From DASVCS01 sp036381495 (GTDB lineage: Bacteria > Gemmatimonadota > Gemmatimonadetes > Longimicrobiales > RSA9): DNA of 64,000 nucleotides. Numbering within the stretch: position 1 is the first letter of the stretch; each line of letters starts with the position of its first letter. Position numbers and translations under genes: made by a program. Below the pieces are notes generated by a model. The model worked only from the letters and a program-made list of their open reading frames with translations, searched no databases and was not told the origin of the DNA. Location of the stretch: contig DASVCS010000081.1 of NCBI GenBank assembly GCA_036381495.1, positions 1-64,000 of the forward strand. The letters run 5' to 3'. Of the stretch, positions 63,213 through 64,000 are shown in pieces.

Positions 63213-63244
63213 TAGACGGGGGCCGGCCGCGCATCCCGGGCGCC

Positions 63245-63273
63245 AAGCTACCAATGCCCGTGCGCGCGAACAA
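63245..63273 (-). promoter_or_regulatory. Sigma-70-type promoter of the larE operon
   Basis: On the minus strand TTGTTC (63273-63268) and TAGCTT (63250-63245) are separated by 17 bases. Transcription would start near 63238, leaving a leader of almost 190 bases that includes the repeat. Confidence 0.5.
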
Positions 63274-63308
63274 GCCGCGGCCGGCCGCGGCTCGACAGCG
63301 CCTGTCCC

Positions 63309-64000
63309 TCACCGGACGACCCCCTCCGGTAGGTACTCCAGGAGCTGATCGCTCCGGAGCATCGCGGGCGTCTGGCCCTCCGTGCTCATCAGGAACGCGA
63401 GCGCCGATGCCGTGCGCAACGAGCCGTGCGTACCGGTCACGTCCACCACGAGGTCCGCGGCCCGATTGCCGTAATGGTACCCGGGTGCAAAACTCACGAC
63501 GATGCTCGCGGTGTGTCGGACCAACCCCCTCATCCCCACGAGGATCCGGCGGACCGCGTCGATGTATGGCGTACCGAGCGACGCGCGCAACCAGGCCGAA
63601 TCCGGGGCGAACCCGCGTGCGTCCGCCACGCCCGCGCGTTGCATGCGGGCGAGTGCCGGTGCGAGTCCGAGCGGGTCGCCCTCGATCGGCGCGTAGCGCA
63701 TCCGGGCGCCGCCGGGATCGCCCTCGATGATCGCCCGGCCGTGCCGACTCCAGACGTGGATCCGCCCCACGGCATCCTCGAAGACGACCAGCTCGACGCC
63801 CGGCGCCGCGCGCAGCGCGCTGGCCAGCCGCGCCTCCGCGGCGGGCATCGAATAGAGGAACGCGCTCCCCACCAGACCGAAGCCGGGGATCACAACGTCG
63901 TCGTCGCGCTCGAGCCGGTCGGCAATGTGGAAGCCCGCACGCTCGAGCACCTCTTCGAGCGGAATGCGCCGCGACGGCATCAGCTCGTTGCCGTGATCGG
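63309..64000 (-). CDS. Alkaline-phosphatase-superfamily protein (type I phosphodiesterase-like), N-terminus beyond the right edge
   Basis: About 229 C-terminal residues are visible. At the window edge the frame reads DHGNELMPSRRIPL, the metal-binding Asp-His motif of type I phosphodiesterase/nucleotide pyrophosphatase enzymes. Near the end DVTGTHGSLRTASALAFLMS holds the last metal histidine (TGTHG). The middle part is a cap-like insert. The real start is beyond position 64000, so the N-terminal nucleophile motif cannot be checked. Confidence 0.75.
   Translation of the reverse strand, partial: DHGNELMPSRRIPLEEVLERAGFHIADRLERDDDVVIPGFGLVGSAFLYSMPAAEARLASALRAAPGVELVVFEDAVGRIHVWSRHGRAIIEGDPGGARMRYAPIEGDPLGLAPALARMQRAGVADARGFAPDSAWLRASLGTPYIDAVRRILVGMRGLVRHTASIVVSFAPGYHYGNRAADLVVDVTGTHGSLRTASALAFLMSTEGQTPAMLRSDQLLEYLPEGVVR

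Overview
The window looks like a piece of a high-GC, Gram-negative-type chromosome, most likely from Gemmatimonadota. That assignment is an inference from GC content, codon use, protein style and gene order; no rRNA gene is present to test it. Coding density is very high, and many genes overlap by 4-14 bases, often as ATGA or GTGA junctions. I see no insertion sequence, prophage, CRISPR array, tRNA or rRNA.

Layout. Positions 1-6866 (minus strand) hold the rod-shape cluster mreB-mreC-mreD-mrdA-rodA, running into accD and a folC cut by the left edge. Positions 7047-12335 hold rpsO-pnp, an M16 peptidase, ald and dut. Positions 12412-20229 hold the transcription/translation operon rimP-nusA-ylxQ-infB-ylxP-rbfA-truB-ribF, with a promoter and an intrinsic terminator in its leader. 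Positions 20267-23483 hold murA, a coiled-coil protein, pgeF, a small four-cysteine protein and an OsmC-family gene whose catalytic cysteine codon is replaced by TGA. Positions 23494-25834 hold a glycogen-debranching-type enzyme behind a remnant of a glycosyltransferase. Positions 25973-31748 (plus strand) hold an EIIA-like/PII-like/antiporter set, a nitrilase plus degenerate NAD-synthetase pair, two envelope-stress-type proteins and a secreted phospholipase. Positions 31743-41276 (minus) hold a lipoprotein, serS, a histidine kinase, pcrA, gatCAB and a zinc-ribbon membrane protein. Positions 41319-45769 (plus) hold a receiver protein, a mannose-1-phosphate guanylyltransferase, a GlmU-like protein, a patatin and a WalJ-like hydrolase. 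Positions 45963-54347 (minus) are the conserved run rplM-rpsI-rpsB-tsf-pyrH-frr-uppS-cdsA-dxr-rseP. Positions 54457-60206 hold a primary-type sigma factor, lepB, an aldehyde dehydrogenase, an NtrC-family regulator and a hypothetical protein. Positions 60206-64000 hold thpR, a cysteine desulfurase-like enzyme, a mini protein resembling the LarE C-terminus, larE and a truncated alkaline-phosphatase-superfamily gene.

Most of the window is housekeeping. The strongest unusual signal is at 20267-20746. Two reading frames separated by one TGA join into a complete 159-residue OsmC-like protein with the TGA exactly at the redox-active cysteine. A 7-bp hairpin with a GGA loop follows 26 bases later, so the gene is a candidate selenoprotein. 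Other points of interest are a MurA with Asp at the fosfomycin-target cysteine, a probable attenuator before rimP-nusA, a split NAD-synthetase-like pair with a lost P-loop, a LarE/desulfurase operon, and an 83%-identical 92-bp repeat in two intergenic regions.
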